This document shows positions 63,582 to 64,000 of a stretch of 64,000 nt of DNA, piece after piece. Below the pieces are notes generated by a model. That model saw only the letters and a list, made by a program, of their open reading frames with translations, had not been told where the DNA came from and searched no databases. Position 1 is the first letter of the stretch, and each line of letters starts with the position of its first letter. Origin of the DNA: Ancylobacter sp. TS-1 (GTDB lineage Bacteria > Pseudomonadota > Alphaproteobacteria > Rhizobiales > Xanthobacteraceae); the NCBI RefSeq assembly GCF_009223885.1, contig NZ_CP045144.1:1054001-1118000 (forward strand). The letters are read 5' to 3'. The translations under genes were made by a program, and so were the position numbers.

Positions 63582-63620
63582 GATGCCGCCGCGCCCGGCC
63601 GGGCCGGCGGCATCGGCTTT
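63582..63620 (+). terminator. Terminator after the universal stress gene
   Basis: Stem GATGCCGCCG and CGGCGGCATC (10 bp perfect) around a GC-rich inner part that itself pairs (GCCCGG, CCGGGC), then GGCTTTT. It starts 33 bp after the stop. Confidence 0.8.
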
Positions 63621-63747
63621 TCCGCCCGGCGGCCGGCGGCGCGCCCCGCGGGGATTCCGGGTTGCAAGCGGGCGCCGCCCCGCCTAGCAGTCGACGGCCT
63701 GTGCCGGCGGCGCGTGACGTTTCCGCCGGCTCGCGAGGGAGCCCGCC

Positions 63748-64000
63748 GTGCCGCTGTCGTCGCAACTCCTGCCGCTGTTTCTCTTCGCCCTCGCCGGCGC
63801 GCTCACGCCGGGGCCCAACAACATGATCTCGGCCGGCTCGGGCGCCGCCTTCGGCTTCCGCCGCACCCTGCCGCAGATATGGGGCGTCACGGTCGGCTTC
63901 AGCATCATGGTGGTCGCGGTCGGCATGGGGCTCGGCACGCTGTTCATGACCATCCCCTACATGCACCAGACGCTGAAGATCGTCGGCTCGCTCTATCTGC
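63748..64000 (+). CDS. LysE family translocator (N-terminal part, cut by window edge)
   Basis: The first 84 residues of an amino-acid exporter. GTG 63748 follows GAGGGA by 7 bp. The N-terminus MPLSSQLLPLFLFALAGALT is the first helix, followed by the family motif PGPNNMISAGSGAAFGFRR and a second helix (VGFSIMVVAVGMGLGTLF). It continues past the right edge. It is the second LysE-type gene in the window. Confidence 0.88.
   Translation, partial: MPLSSQLLPLFLFALAGALTPGPNNMISAGSGAAFGFRRTLPQIWGVTVGFSIMVVAVGMGLGTLFMTIPYMHQTLKIVGSLYL

Overview
The window is GC-rich and gene-dense and looks like chromosomal DNA of an alphaproteobacterium, most likely of the order Hyphomicrobiales (Rhizobiales). This rests on the gene set (usg, DUF3126, DUF4087, bacterial transglutaminase-like peptidase, small Omp25/31-type barrel, Lrp-ligand-domain singlet, groESL with a CIRCE-like site) and on base use. 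A family such as Xanthobacteraceae is possible but cannot be proved from the window. Both ends cut genes: a Na/Pi cotransporter on the left and a LysE-type exporter on the right.

Left part (1-20 kb). An RsbU-like phosphatase, a hybrid histidine kinase and a DivK-like receiver form a signalling operon. They are followed by thrS and yidD, a Fe-S scaffold gene, the folE-hisI pair, a CBS protein, a rhomboid protease, a periplasmic transglutaminase-like peptidase, a gamma-carbonic anhydrase homologue, DUF3126, cysE, hydrolases, a small zinc-finger protein, an FAD monooxygenase, an EamA exporter and a luciferase-like flavin oxidoreductase.

Middle (20-42 kb). Trifunctional-type putA is followed by a ytcA-mdtN-mdtO-mdtP-like efflux operon, an Ntn-hydrolase, a PQQ-type sugar dehydrogenase, and a LysR-controlled pair (AhpD-like protein and an alpha/beta hydrolase with an Asp nucleophile). 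An AT-richer accessory patch (about 35.0-37.1 kb) carries a nucleotidyltransferase-like gene overlapping a gene of unknown function, and lies on the 3' side of a tRNA-Leu(UAA). Core metabolism resumes with formate-tetrahydrofolate ligase, gpt and a CinA-type protein.

Right part (42-64 kb). A circularly permuted ATP-grasp protein, an alpha-E protein, a transglutaminase and an Anbu-type proteasome homologue form a known but poorly understood cluster, here with a LysE exporter inserted. Then come a strongly translated 23-residue membrane peptide, an SDR, an ExoD-like protein, usg, groES-groEL with a tandemly duplicated groEL tail, an outer-membrane barrel, a four-gene MCE lipid-transport operon, a dipeptide epimerase, thiD behind a TPP riboswitch, a cytochrome b561/c' pair and a universal stress protein.

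Non-coding highlights are five copies of a ~90-bp palindromic element (four lying between convergent genes in the same orientation), the duplicated groEL 3' end with two unrelated but structurally identical hairpins, a degenerate CIRCE site, a TPP riboswitch, and paired GTTGCA-like repeats before putA. No insertion sequence, integrase, phage gene or CRISPR array was found. The least understood candidates are the nucleotidyltransferase pair at 35.6-37.1 kb and the Anbu cluster.
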